This document shows positions 1 to 6,781 of a stretch of DNA of 25,285 bases, piece after piece. Below the pieces are notes generated by a model. It ran no database searches. It was not told the origin of the DNA and was given only the letters and a program-made list of their open reading frames with translations. Origin of the DNA: JAGVJT01 sp964471225 (GTDB taxonomy: Bacteria; Pseudomonadota; Gammaproteobacteria; Legionellales; Legionellaceae); assembly GCA_964471225.1 (NCBI GenBank), contig CAYYEZ010000032.1, forward strand, positions 1 through 25,285, written 5' to 3'. Position numbers and translations under genes: made by a program. How positions within the stretch are numbered: the first letter of the stretch is position 1; each line of letters opens with the position of its first letter.

Positions 1-92
1 TTGAGCTCTCTAAATTAACTCGCATCATCTAAACGTTAAGACAGATCGAACTAATTCTTATATACGATATCGTTCCTCAGCAGAACCTAAAT

Positions 93-1406
93 TTACAAAC
101 GCTCAAATATCGTTCTAGTGTTCAATCCAAATAATCGTTCATGAAAACGGTACGCGTATTCATCTGTCATATTTGCAATATAATCACAAACAACCCGTTG
201 AGCGGCAGCCTCATCCTTTGCCTGCTGAAATAACTCTCGGTTTTTCAGATCTAATAGACTATTGGGGTTTGATGTAATCGCTTCAAATAGACGTAAAATC
301 ACCATTTGACCACCGTATTCAAACGCTCGCGCTTCTTGCGAATCAATCACGGTACGATAGATACATGCCATCAATTCATCTAACCAAGCCCGAGCAGGCT
401 CGGATAAGATGGCATTAAATTTTAACAATGGGTTTTCAAAACTCGGATTCGTTTCTTGAATTTCTACTGATGTAATAAAATAATTGACCATTTCACCAAT
501 CGCCTCTTTTCGCGCACAAAGATCTTCACTAAACAACGCATCAAGTAATTTGGGGTGAGCAATTGAAGAGGCTTGAATCAATGATCTACAAGCAGGTGTA
601 TCTAACTGTTCACGACGTATCAGTCTTAAATGAATTGCATCCTCAAGATCGTGTACACCATAAGCAATATCATCAGCAATATTCATAATAGAACAATCAA
701 ATGCATGAAAAGCCGCTTTGCCATGCTTCGTTGAGGTGGGGTGCGTGGCTAAAGACTGAAACAATATTTGATCTTTTTTTTCAAAAGGAGCCAATAACCA
801 AGCCACTTCTTCAGATTCTGAATCAAAGTAAGCTTTCGGCGGTAACCAATCGTTCACACAGATTGGTTTGAGAGAGACTGGTGCTTTAAGTTGATTTTTA
901 GCTACAACCAAAACACGAGGGACAGGATATTTAAGGATACCTAACAAAGCACGACGGGTTAAATCTAATCCATAAGGACCATAACTATCTTCTACTTTTG
1001 TTAATAAACGTAGGGTTTGGCCATTTCCCTCAAATCCGCCATACGCTCGCATCATGTAATTAAGCGCGACCTCTCCCCCGTGACCAAAAGGAGGGTGACC
1101 AATATCGTGGAGTAAACAAATCGTATACATCAAATCATCTTGCGGTAACAAACCAGATAGTAATTGCGAGGACGTCTGGCGAGCTAACCCATGGACAATA
1201 CTCACACCAATGGATGCAACTTCCAAAGAATGTGTTAAGCGCGTTCGATGAAAATCGCCCTCATTCATTCCTAAAATTTGAGTCTTACGCTGCAATCGTC
1301 GAAAGGCTGGACAATGTATCACCCTTGTTCTATCTCGCTCATAAGGATTGCGATGATCGTGTTGTCCTCGTTGATGAGTTTGGCCTGAACGACGTTGAGT
1401 CCACAT
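93..1406 (-). CDS. dgt: Deoxyguanosinetriphosphate triphosphohydrolase-like protein (HD-domain dNTPase)
   Basis: A cytosolic HD-superfamily enzyme of about 437 residues. The family hydrolyses dNTPs to deoxynucleosides and triphosphate, which helps control dNTP pools. Seen in the sequence: the N-terminal family signature (FRRLQRKTQ), the first metal histidine in RTRLTHSLEV (about H59), the HD pair in LLHDIGHPPFGHGGE (H100-D101) and a later Asp in NIADDIAYGVHDLED. The frame opens with a GTG at 1415 placed straight after an 11-A run. I prefer the ATG at 1406 because related proteins start with MW followed by QRRSG; neither start has a clear ribosome-binding site. It is divergent from the SPOR lipoprotein gene across about 100 bp. 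Substrate preference (dGTP only or broad) cannot be read from sequence. Confidence 0.93.
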   Translation of the reverse strand: MWTQRRSGQTHQRGQHDHRNPYERDRTRVIHCPAFRRLQRKTQILGMNEGDFHRTRLTHSLEVASIGVSIVHGLARQTSSQLLSGLLPQDDLMYTICLLHDIGHPPFGHGGEVALNYMMRAYGGFEGNGQTLRLLTKVEDSYGPYGLDLTRRALLGILKYPVPRVLVVAKNQLKAPVSLKPICVNDWLPPKAYFDSESEEVAWLLAPFEKKDQILFQSLATHPTSTKHGKAAFHAFDCSIMNIADDIAYGVHDLEDAIHLRLIRREQLDTPACRSLIQASSIAHPKLLDALFSEDLCARKEAIGEMVNYFITSVEIQETNPSFENPLLKFNAILSEPARAWLDELMACIYRTVIDSQEARAFEYGGQMVILRLFEAITSNPNSLLDLKNRELFQQAKDEAAAQRVVCDYIANMTDEYAYRFHERLFGLNTRTIFERL

Positions 1407-1504
1407 ACGCTTCACTTTTTTTTTTTAATAATGCTAAAGTTTATTGAAATTTAGCAGATAATACTAATGATAAGATCAAAACAATAACAATAAAGGCGAC
1501 GATC

Positions 1505-2035
1505 ATGAATATAAAAAGTATCACTATCGCACTTTGTGCACTTAGCTTAACTGCATGTAACAATTTTTACCATAACACCACACAAAATGTTCCAAAAAGC
1601 ACAAAAAACAGAGATTCAGCCATTCAGCTTTATCCAGACGGATATGATAATGGCGGTGCTTATGCACCTGATCCAAACAGTATCTCTAGCCAAAAACCGA
1701 TGCTCCCTGACGGTACACTCGATACGAATACCCCGGTTTCGTTTAAACAACATGACAGAGGATGGGTAAGCAAACAAAATCCTCAAGGCTATACTATCGA
1801 AATCTCTAACAGTGATAAACCGGCAGATGTAGCGGGTTCATTGCAAAAAGCACCTAAAAATGAACCATCGGCGCAAGTCAAATATCAACACGATGGTAAG
1901 CAGTACTACAAAGGAGTGTACGGTAGCTACCCCACTTACGAAGCCGCTCAACGTGCTTTAAATGCTTTACCTGAAGATGTGAAGCAAAAAGCCACAGTGA
2001 AGACTTGGGGTAATATTCAAAGCGTCAGCGAATAA
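1505..2035 (+). CDS. SPOR-domain lipoprotein
   Basis: A 176-residue predicted lipoprotein. The N-terminus is a short signal sequence ending in a lipobox (LSLTAC, Cys18), so the mature protein should be lipid-anchored in the envelope. Residues about 20-90 are low-complexity, rich in Asn, Pro, Asp and Ser, and look like a linker. The C-terminal 80 residues fit a SPOR domain: GYTIEIS at the start and VYGSYPTYEAAQRALNALP further on resemble the DamX/RlpA type, which binds denuded septal peptidoglycan. A weak ribosome-binding site (AAGGCG) precedes the ATG, and a perfect hairpin follows the stop codon. A role in cell division or the septal wall is inferred from the domain only. The dgt neighbour gives no functional clue. 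Confidence 0.85.
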   Translation: MNIKSITIALCALSLTACNNFYHNTTQNVPKSTKNRDSAIQLYPDGYDNGGAYAPDPNSISSQKPMLPDGTLDTNTPVSFKQHDRGWVSKQNPQGYTIEISNSDKPADVAGSLQKAPKNEPSAQVKYQHDGKQYYKGVYGSYPTYEAAQRALNALPEDVKQKATVKTWGNIQSVSE

Positions 2036-2050
2036 TCATCCTCTCTCGAT

Positions 2051-2080
2051 GAGCGCGCACAAAAGTGCGCGCTCTGTTTA
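2051..2080 (+). terminator. Hairpin terminator after the SPOR lipoprotein gene
   Basis: A perfect 10-bp inverted repeat, GAGCGCGCAC and GTGCGCGCTC, is separated by an AAAA loop (2051-2074) and followed by the short T-containing stretch TGTTTA. It starts 16 bp after the stop codon. The stem is strong but the T-tract is weak, so an intrinsic terminator is likely but not certain. The symmetric stem could also stop transcription from the right. Confidence 0.75.
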
Positions 2081-2325
2081 CACTTTGAATTACCTAAAAA
2101 ATGTTCGGCCTTAAAATTCATCAGGTTTTTTCACTTTATATCCTAGCGTTATAGACTCCATAAGCACCAGCCTCTATCATGTTGAAATCAAAGATCACCG
2201 CGCCTACAATTGTCGCAACAGCAGCTTGTGATGAGATTGTATTTTCAAATGCACAATGAAACTAAATTCGTATTTTAAAGTTTATTAGGTATAAAATATC
2301 ACCTCTCTGCTTTTTAGGATTGATG
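2081..2325. other. AT-rich intergenic stretch before hemH
   Basis: About 245 bp without a convincing gene. Only very short open stretches exist on either strand, none with a start codon and ribosome-binding site together. The right end probably carries the hemH promoter: a TATAAA at 2290-2295 has the -10 form, but its -35 (TTCGTA) is poor. No tRNA or riboswitch fold was recognised. Confidence 0.5.
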
Positions 2326-3309
2326 ATGAAAAAAGGCTTATTGCTTATTAATTTAGGAACATCAGAACAACCTACAACTGGCGCGATTCGTCGTTATTTA
2401 CGCCCCTTTTTGACTGACAAGCGAGTCATTACTTTGCCTCGTCTGTTACGCACAATATTGGTTTACGGATTAATTTTACCTTTTCGTCCTAAACGCCTTG
2501 TCACAGCCTATAAATCGATTTGGACTGATCAAGGCTCCCCTTTAATGGTTTATAGCCAAGCACTTCTAGAAGCCTTACAAAAAAGACTCGAGGGCTCGTA
2601 TGTGGTCGCGTTAGGCATGCGTTACGGGAAACCTGAACTCAGTCAAGCACTCGAGAGCCTTAAAGATTGCGATACGTTAACAATCTTACCTCTGTATCCA
2701 CAGTATGCTTCCTCTGCTTCTGGCTCTGCGGTAGAGGCAGCACTGATGCATCTACAAACTTGGGATGTGATTCCTCACTTACGCGTGATACGTGATTTTT
2801 ATCAACATCAAATCTTTATTCAAGCACTCAGTCAGAAAATTAAACCTTATCTTGACGAAGAAACGTTTGTCCTTTTTAGTTACCACGGCCTCCCTAAAAA
2901 TCATCTTACAACCTCAGATTGTTCTCATTGCGAAACACCTTGTACTATTCGAAATACACGCTGTTATCGTGCACAATGTTATGAAACCACACGGCTCGTC
3001 GCTCAATCGTTACAATTGAAAGAGACACAATTTCAAACATCATTCCAATCACGTTTAGGTCGAACACCCTGGATACAGCCCTATACTACCGAGACCTTGC
3101 CAGCACTTGCAGCGCGTGGTATAAAAAAACTAGTGGTCGCCTGTCCCTCTTTCGTTGCAGATTGCTTAGAGACATTAGAAGAGATAGGAGAGCAAGCAAA
3201 TGAACAATGGCAAGAACTCACCGGACACTCACTCAGTCTGGTTCCCTGTCTCAACAACGATCCGCTTTTTGTAGAAACTATTTTGAGCCTCATTGGAGAA
3301 AAATTGTGA
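2326..3309 (+). CDS. hemH: Ferrochelatase (protoporphyrin/coproporphyrin ferrochelatase)
   Basis: Inserts Fe2+ into the porphyrin ring, the last step of protoheme synthesis. About 327 residues, normal for the family. Visible motifs: LLLINLGTSEQPT at the N-terminus, LPLYPQYASSASGSAVEA, the catalytic-histidine motif FSYHGLP (about H187) and the Glu-containing CPSFVADCLETLEEIGE (about E282). There are three in-frame starts, TTG 2320, ATG 2323 and ATG 2326. AGGA at 2316-2319 sits 6 nt before the last, so I chose it. Residues about 199-218 hold five cysteines (CX2CX3CX6CX4C). Enterobacterial HemH has only one Cys here, so this may be a [2Fe-2S]-type ferrochelatase. The stop overlaps the next gene's GTG start. 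Protoheme from this enzyme would feed CtaB and CtaA, encoded downstream. Confidence 0.95.
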   Translation: MKKGLLLINLGTSEQPTTGAIRRYLRPFLTDKRVITLPRLLRTILVYGLILPFRPKRLVTAYKSIWTDQGSPLMVYSQALLEALQKRLEGSYVVALGMRYGKPELSQALESLKDCDTLTILPLYPQYASSASGSAVEAALMHLQTWDVIPHLRVIRDFYQHQIFIQALSQKIKPYLDEETFVLFSYHGLPKNHLTTSDCSHCETPCTIRNTRCYRAQCYETTRLVAQSLQLKETQFQTSFQSRLGRTPWIQPYTTETLPALAARGIKKLVVACPSFVADCLETLEEIGEQANEQWQELTGHSLSLVPCLNNDPLFVETILSLIGEKL

Positions 3310-3647
3310 CAAAATTTACGGAAATAACTCAAGAAATCAGCGCACAACTCATGAAGCTACGTAAAGAAATTCCTGAAGTCATGACAGGATTTTCTGCGCT
3401 CGCGCATGCTGCCAGCAAAGACGGAGTATTAGATAAAAAAACGAAAGAGTTAATCGCAATCGCTTTAGCCGTAGCAAACCGTTGCCCTGGCTGTATCGGA
3501 TTTCATTCGCAAACACTTGTGAAACTACAAACGACACGGCAAGAATTATTAGAAACGCTTGCCATGGCAATTTATATGGGCGGCGGCCCCTCGCTGATGT
3601 ACGCTGCAGAAGCACTTGAGGCTTTTGAGGAGTTCGAGACTTCTTAA
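3306..3647 (+). CDS. Carboxymuconolactone decarboxylase / AhpD-like family protein
   Basis: A 113-residue cytosolic protein of the CMD/AhpD superfamily. It carries the redox motif CPGCIGFH (C60, C63, H67), the CxxCxxxH arrangement of AhpD-like peroxidase-related proteins, followed by a helical stretch ending MAIYMGGGPSLMYAAEALEAF, which is typical of the family. The start is a GTG whose last two bases are the start of the hemH stop codon (GTGA). GGAG lies 7 nt upstream inside hemH, so translation is probably coupled. A longer reading from upstream would run antisense-free through hemH coding sequence and is unnecessary. The coupling suggests a redox or peroxide-protection job near heme synthesis, but the substrate is unknown. 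Confidence 0.9.
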   Translation: MTKFTEITQEISAQLMKLRKEIPEVMTGFSALAHAASKDGVLDKKTKELIAIALAVANRCPGCIGFHSQTLVKLQTTRQELLETLAMAIYMGGGPSLMYAAEALEAFEEFETS

Positions 3648-3684
3648 AAAGCTAAAGCCAGGAAGGCTATACTACAGCCTGGCT
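3648..3684 (-). terminator. Inverted repeat at the convergent ends of the AhpD-like and kinase-like genes
   Basis: AGCCAGG (3656-3662) pairs with CCTGGCT (3678-3684) across a 15-nt loop. Read on the minus strand, the stem is followed by TTTAGCTTTTT, a usable T-tract, so it should terminate the minus-strand kinase-like gene, whose TAG stop (3672-3674) lies in the loop. In the plus direction no T-tract follows. Confidence 0.5.
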
Positions 3685-4736
3685 AAGCGTGAGTGATCAA
3701 TGGTCTTGCACTGACTTAAAGCTTGAGCAGTGCTTGACTCACTACTCGAGCACGATGCGAACATTGAATAAGTCGATAGATGATTTTCTTTCTTAGCCGA
3801 AGATGAGTCAGGCAAACCTAACTCACGACAAACGGCCATGTATTCGTTTTCCAGACTTTCGGTTCTACTATTATCAATAATACGGACACCTTGTGTTGTA
3901 AAGGTTTTCAAGTCTTCCAAAAAACTTTGTAAGTCAGAGCGAGCCCTCATTGAGCTAAGGTAGGCACGAAAAGAATGACTAACGAGAGCAGACCTTTTAA
4001 TCTGTTCGCGTCGCTCTATCAGAAAATCATTAAAGTCTGCTTGCTCTCTCTTAAACAATATTGTTTTACAAATCGACATAATAAAACGATCGGGGAGCAA
4101 ACAGATGCGTAACAAAGCCCTATTTTTTTCCTCTTCGAACGCCTCAGGCAGCCCATTAGGGTCATGAAACTCTCGTAATCCAAACGACTTATTATCTCTA
4201 ATATACTCAAGCCAATTATATGTAGGATATCTGTGAGGGAAAGGTAACATTTTCAATGTTTCTTCGCTAATTACATGCTGATGTTTATGATAAATAAGAC
4301 TAAAAAATGAGTATTCACCATCAATTTTTGCAATTGCACCAGTCTCTCGATTCACGAGTAGGTTAGGTAACTTAAGATCAATTTCATGAAGCCAAAGAGA
4401 CACCACCAACACATCCGCAAAACCAGGATTACTAGAAAGCTCGGCTGTACCCACCACTGCATGCGTTTCACTCAAATCTTCAGACAATGAATACCAGTCA
4501 TTATCTTCAGTTTTAGCGACTAAAGTTCCAGGATGTGGATGAGTAGAAATAAGACGATATAACTCTGCAGATAACAAATTTTCTACAGCAACGTTATGAT
4601 CACTCATTTTTTTAGCATACCAACGGGCCTTTTTCCCTTCTAAAGCAACGACATGAATGTCATTACGATGTTCTTCATTTTGAGGTAAGACATCAATAAA
4701 CCTGAATTCAGAATAGTCTAATGGAAAAATTCTCAT
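3672..4736 (-). CDS. Kinase-like protein of unknown target (possible effector-type kinase)
   Basis: A 354-residue soluble protein with no signal peptide or membrane segment. I do not recognise a named family, but residues 30-145 read like a compact protein-kinase-like core. ARWYAKK (K42/K43) could be the beta-3 lysine and AVENLLSAELYRLI (E52 or E58) the C-helix glutamate. LHEIDLKLPNLLV (D120, K122, N125) resembles the HRDLKxxN catalytic loop, and IAKIDGEYSFF (D139-G140) sits where DFG would be. The rest is helical and ends in a Ser-rich tail (about 311-340). Legionellales have many T4SS-effector families with a comparable ...D(x4)N...KIDG core. That it is secreted is only an inference; no export signal can be proven here. 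It has its own promoter-like -10 and a terminator-like repeat. HipA-like or phosphoinositide-kinase-like activities are alternatives. Confidence 0.8.
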   Translation of the reverse strand: MRIFPLDYSEFRFIDVLPQNEEHRNDIHVVALEGKKARWYAKKMSDHNVAVENLLSAELYRLISTHPHPGTLVAKTEDNDWYSLSEDLSETHAVVGTAELSSNPGFADVLVVSLWLHEIDLKLPNLLVNRETGAIAKIDGEYSFFSLIYHKHQHVISEETLKMLPFPHRYPTYNWLEYIRDNKSFGLREFHDPNGLPEAFEEEKNRALLRICLLPDRFIMSICKTILFKREQADFNDFLIERREQIKRSALVSHSFRAYLSSMRARSDLQSFLEDLKTFTTQGVRIIDNSRTESLENEYMAVCRELGLPDSSSAKKENHLSTYSMFASCSSSESSTAQALSQCKTIDHSRLARL

Positions 4737-4771
4737 GCAGCCTGCTTCTATTTAACTCATAAAAAGAATTA

Positions 4772-4777
4772 ATTATA
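4772..4777 (-). promoter_or_regulatory. -10 element (TATAAT) for the kinase-like gene
   Basis: A perfect TATAAT on the minus strand, preceded by CTA, about 36 bp upstream of the ATG in an AT-rich gap. No good -35 stands at 16-18 bp, so the promoter may be weak or activated. Confidence 0.4.
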
Positions 4778-4813
4778 TAGCAGTATGATTAAGATAAAGT
4801 TAAGAAAACTGAC

Positions 4814-5290
4814 TTATCCAGACACATGCCTCATGTCACCGAAAGAAGAAAATCCAGAGGGAGAATTATGTGTATTTGATAAAGCATGATCTGGCGTACA
4901 GGGGTATTTTTGCATCAATCCTATCAAAGCAATTTCAGAAACTGTCATGCTATTTTTCACTTCTTTAGGCGAGTTTGACTCTGTGTAAGTTTTTTGTATC
5001 AATGTATTCAAAAACTCAGGCTCAAGACCTTCTTTACCGCCATTAAAACAAAATAATGGCTTACCTTGCTCCGTTGCCGCCTTATTCGCTACAGTCAACG
5101 TCTCAGCGATAGCCTCACACGTCAGGTTCAAAATATTTCTTGCTGAGCGAACCCAAATCTGGGCGTCAGAATCAGCCTTCATTTCCATTTTTGGAATACT
5201 GTCGGCCACATTCATATAGCGTTCAATCGTGTCTGCGTGTGCTGAACTGATCATCAACCCAAAACAAAGTGGCTTTAAAAAATTCTTCAT
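4814..5290 (-). CDS. Small periplasmic protein, possibly Rap1a/Tai-immunity-like fold
   Basis: 158 residues with a cleavable signal peptide ending at about AHA-D20, so the mature protein should be periplasmic. It has three mature cysteines: C58 (NILNLTCEA), C81 (PLFCFNGG) and C131 (LMQKYPCTPDH). The layout, with an FC-containing central loop and a C-terminal helix ending in (Y/F)PC, resembles the small Rap1a/HdeA-like periplasmic families, but the match is by eye and weak. The ATG lies 3 nt after the stop of the DUF2909 gene, with GGGGTGAG just upstream, so the two form an operon. The last 25 residues look disordered. I would not assign a function. An immunity role would need a toxin partner, and none is visible here. 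Confidence 0.75.
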   Translation of the reverse strand: MKNFLKPLCFGLMISSAHADTIERYMNVADSIPKMEMKADSDAQIWVRSARNILNLTCEAIAETLTVANKAATEQGKPLFCFNGGKEGLEPEFLNTLIQKTYTESNSPKEVKNSMTVSEIALIGLMQKYPCTPDHALSNTHNSPSGFSSFGDMRHVSG

Positions 5291-5293
5291 ATC

Positions 5294-5500
5294 TCACCCC
5301 ACGCCGTGTGGCTTCAACCAACGAAAATAAAATGCAACTAATAAAAAAATAAACAGCGACACAGACAACAAGACTCGCCATGTTAATGCTTTAACTGTTC
5401 TATCCGTTTTGCCTTCGTCTTTCATTAAAAAAATTAAGCTACTCACGAGTGCGCCTAAAATCAGCAGCATCACCACAACAATCAATATTTTTACGAACAT
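5294..5500 (-). CDS. DUF2909 twin-transmembrane protein
   Basis: A 68-residue inner-membrane protein with two hydrophobic helices: VKILIVVVMLLILGALVSSL at the N-terminus and VLLSVSLFIFLLVAFYF near the C-terminus. They are joined by a short polar loop containing MKDEGKTDRTVKALTWR, which fits the DUF2909 family. In many proteobacteria that gene lies between cox3 and the SURF1 gene. The ATG at 5500 is preceded by GGAG at a good distance; a longer reading to 5560 would run into the SURF1 start and adds non-conserved residues. Here it is transcribed away from SURF1, leaving a 38-bp divergent spacer, and is followed 3 bp later by the small periplasmic protein gene. A role linked to cytochrome oxidase assembly is inferred from family context only. 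Confidence 0.85.
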   Translation of the reverse strand: MFVKILIVVVMLLILGALVSSLIFLMKDEGKTDRTVKALTWRVLLSVSLFIFLLVAFYFRWLKPHGVG

Positions 5501-5501
5501 C

Positions 5502-5510
5502 TGGTATACT
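5502..5510 (+). promoter_or_regulatory. Extended -10 promoter for the oxidase assembly operon
   Basis: TGGTATACT fits an extended -10 (TGN-TATAMT). It would place the transcription start near 5517, about 22 nt before the SURF1 ATG. There is no clear -35, as is common for extended -10 promoters. It lies against the start of the divergent DUF2909 gene, so the two promoters must interfere or share a regulator. Confidence 0.45.
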
Positions 5511-5538
5511 CCGCTGTTTACCCTGTTTTGGAAAAAAC

Positions 5539-6249
5539 ATGACCTCAAATCGCCATGCATCAGATCGTCGCTTGATCTTTTCGCCTAGCCTGCATATTAC
5601 ACTCCTCGCGCTGTTTGCGACAATACTCTTTTTGACTTTAGGTATGTGGCAACTCCAGCGTGCTGATGAAAAAAAAACTCGCGAGCAACAAGCGAGTCAA
5701 GCAGAGCATCAATTACCCCAGGCTCTGTCTACAACACCCACGGCATATCAACGCATTCAAATCAAAGGTCAGTATCTTAAAAAAACATTGCTTTTAGACA
5801 ATCAGCACGAGCAACATCAGCTGGGCTACCAAGTTTTAACTCCTTTTTTACTAGAAAACAATACCATTGTTATCATAAATCGAGGCTGGATTCCAAAAGA
5901 TATACGCCATATCACAGAGCCACCAACCACGCTCGTTACTTTGGTGGGTCACGTTTACTATCCTTCATCAAAACAATGGGCATTGGGTGAAGAGATGGAA
6001 ATAAAATCAGACAAACTGGCGATTATACAAACACTAAATCAAAAATTATTTAACCGTTTTTTGCAAAAATCAGTCTATCCGTTTATCATTCGCCTGGATG
6101 CACAAGAACCTCACGGATTTGTGCGCCATTGGATTATCAATAACATGCCTTGGCAACGCCATATTGCTTATGCAATTCAGTGGTTTGTGTTTGCCATCAT
6201 TGTGATTATTCTTTACCTGGTACGTAATATCCGCTATGAAAAAAAATAA
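5539..6249 (+). CDS. SURF1 family cytochrome c oxidase assembly protein
   Basis: About 236 residues with the SURF1 layout: one membrane helix near the N-terminus (ITLLALFATILFLTLGMWQL), a periplasmic domain, and a second helix near the C-terminus (IQWFVFAIIVIILYLV). Family motifs seen are LGMWQLQRADEK, the YQRIQIKGQY strand, VIINRGWIP, and the C-terminal NNMPWQRHIAYAIQWF. SURF1 proteins help deliver heme A to subunit I of aa3-type oxidase in the inner membrane. The ATG at 5539 follows GGA at short distance; an upstream extension would overlap the divergent gene and lacks family similarity. The 3' end overlaps the next gene by 14 bp. It is the first gene of a five-gene assembly operon. Confidence 0.93.
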   Translation: MTSNRHASDRRLIFSPSLHITLLALFATILFLTLGMWQLQRADEKKTREQQASQAEHQLPQALSTTPTAYQRIQIKGQYLKKTLLLDNQHEQHQLGYQVLTPFLLENNTIVIINRGWIPKDIRHITEPPTTLVTLVGHVYYPSSKQWALGEEMEIKSDKLAIIQTLNQKLFNRFLQKSVYPFIIRLDAQEPHGFVRHWIINNMPWQRHIAYAIQWFVFAIIVIILYLVRNIRYEKK

Positions 6250-6781
6250 AATTATTCTTTTGTTGCTTGCGCTTATTTTTATTGCACCCAGCTTGTCAGC
6301 TTACCTTTTGTATAAGCATCCAGCGTGGCGCAGCAGTCAAACTACAAACAAAGGCGAGCTACTCTCTCCAGCTCCAGCACTCACTTTGTTTGATGATTCG
6401 AAATGGCATATTGTCTTATGGAGTCCTAACGCCTGCACTAAAACTTGTATGGAGCGTCTCGTACAACTTACGAAACTTCGCCTCGCACTTGGCAGACGCT
6501 ATTATGACACTGATCTTTGGCTTGTGTTGCCCGACGGTAACCAAGACACCGAACTGTCTCAAGGCGAAATACAACGAATGAAAAAGCATGGCGTGCGTTT
6601 GATCAGGCTCTTATCCCAAAATGAAAATATCACGCTGCTCTCAGCTTATCCAACAAGCATATTTATCGCGACACCACAACAGCGACTGATACTGAGGTAT
6701 AATCAGCAATCGAAGCTTGAGGATATTTATCACGATCTCAAGCATCTATTAACAACCACTGACGGGAAAAATGTCTCATGA
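6236..6781 (+). CDS. Membrane-anchored thioredoxin-like (SCO-like) protein of the oxidase assembly cluster
   Basis: 181 residues: an N-terminal membrane anchor (IILLLLALIFIAPSLSAYLL), then a periplasmic domain with WHIVLWSPNACTKTCMERL (C67, C71). The CxxxC spacing matches the copper/redox motif of SCO proteins, but I see no downstream SCO-type metal histidine, so it may handle thiols or be degenerate. Strands such as DLWLVLPD and YPTSIFIATPQQRLILRY support a thioredoxin-like fold. A short protein of this sort commonly sits between SURF1 and heme A synthase genes in gammaproteobacteria. It overlaps SURF1 by 14 bp and the next gene by 4 bp (ATGA), so it should be co-translated. The exact role is unknown. 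Confidence 0.88.
   Translation: MKKNKIILLLLALIFIAPSLSAYLLYKHPAWRSSQTTNKGELLSPAPALTLFDDSKWHIVLWSPNACTKTCMERLVQLTKLRLALGRRYYDTDLWLVLPDGNQDTELSQGEIQRMKKHGVRLIRLLSQNENITLLSAYPTSIFIATPQQRLILRYNQQSKLEDIYHDLKHLLTTTDGKNVS

Noticed and set aside
64..73. Perfect 10-bp palindrome ACGATATCGT downstream of dgt
   Set aside because: Too short and without loop or T-tract to be a terminator; no second copy or neighbouring regulator to make it an operator.
1416..1504. A specific promoter for the SPOR lipoprotein gene
   Set aside because: Several TA-rich hexamers exist, but none has a -35 at acceptable spacing, so no site could be chosen.
2130..2275. A roughly 40-codon open stretch on the minus strand (and a 26-codon one on plus) in the gap before hemH, as a small gene or gene remnant
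   Set aside because: The minus stretch has no usable start codon and the plus one has no ribosome-binding site. Neither resembles a family I know. Chance is sufficient in about 290 bp.
4814..5290. Naming the small periplasmic protein a T6SS immunity protein
   Set aside because: The Rap1a/Tai-like resemblance is only a Cys and hydrophobic pattern by eye, and no toxin or T6SS gene is nearby.
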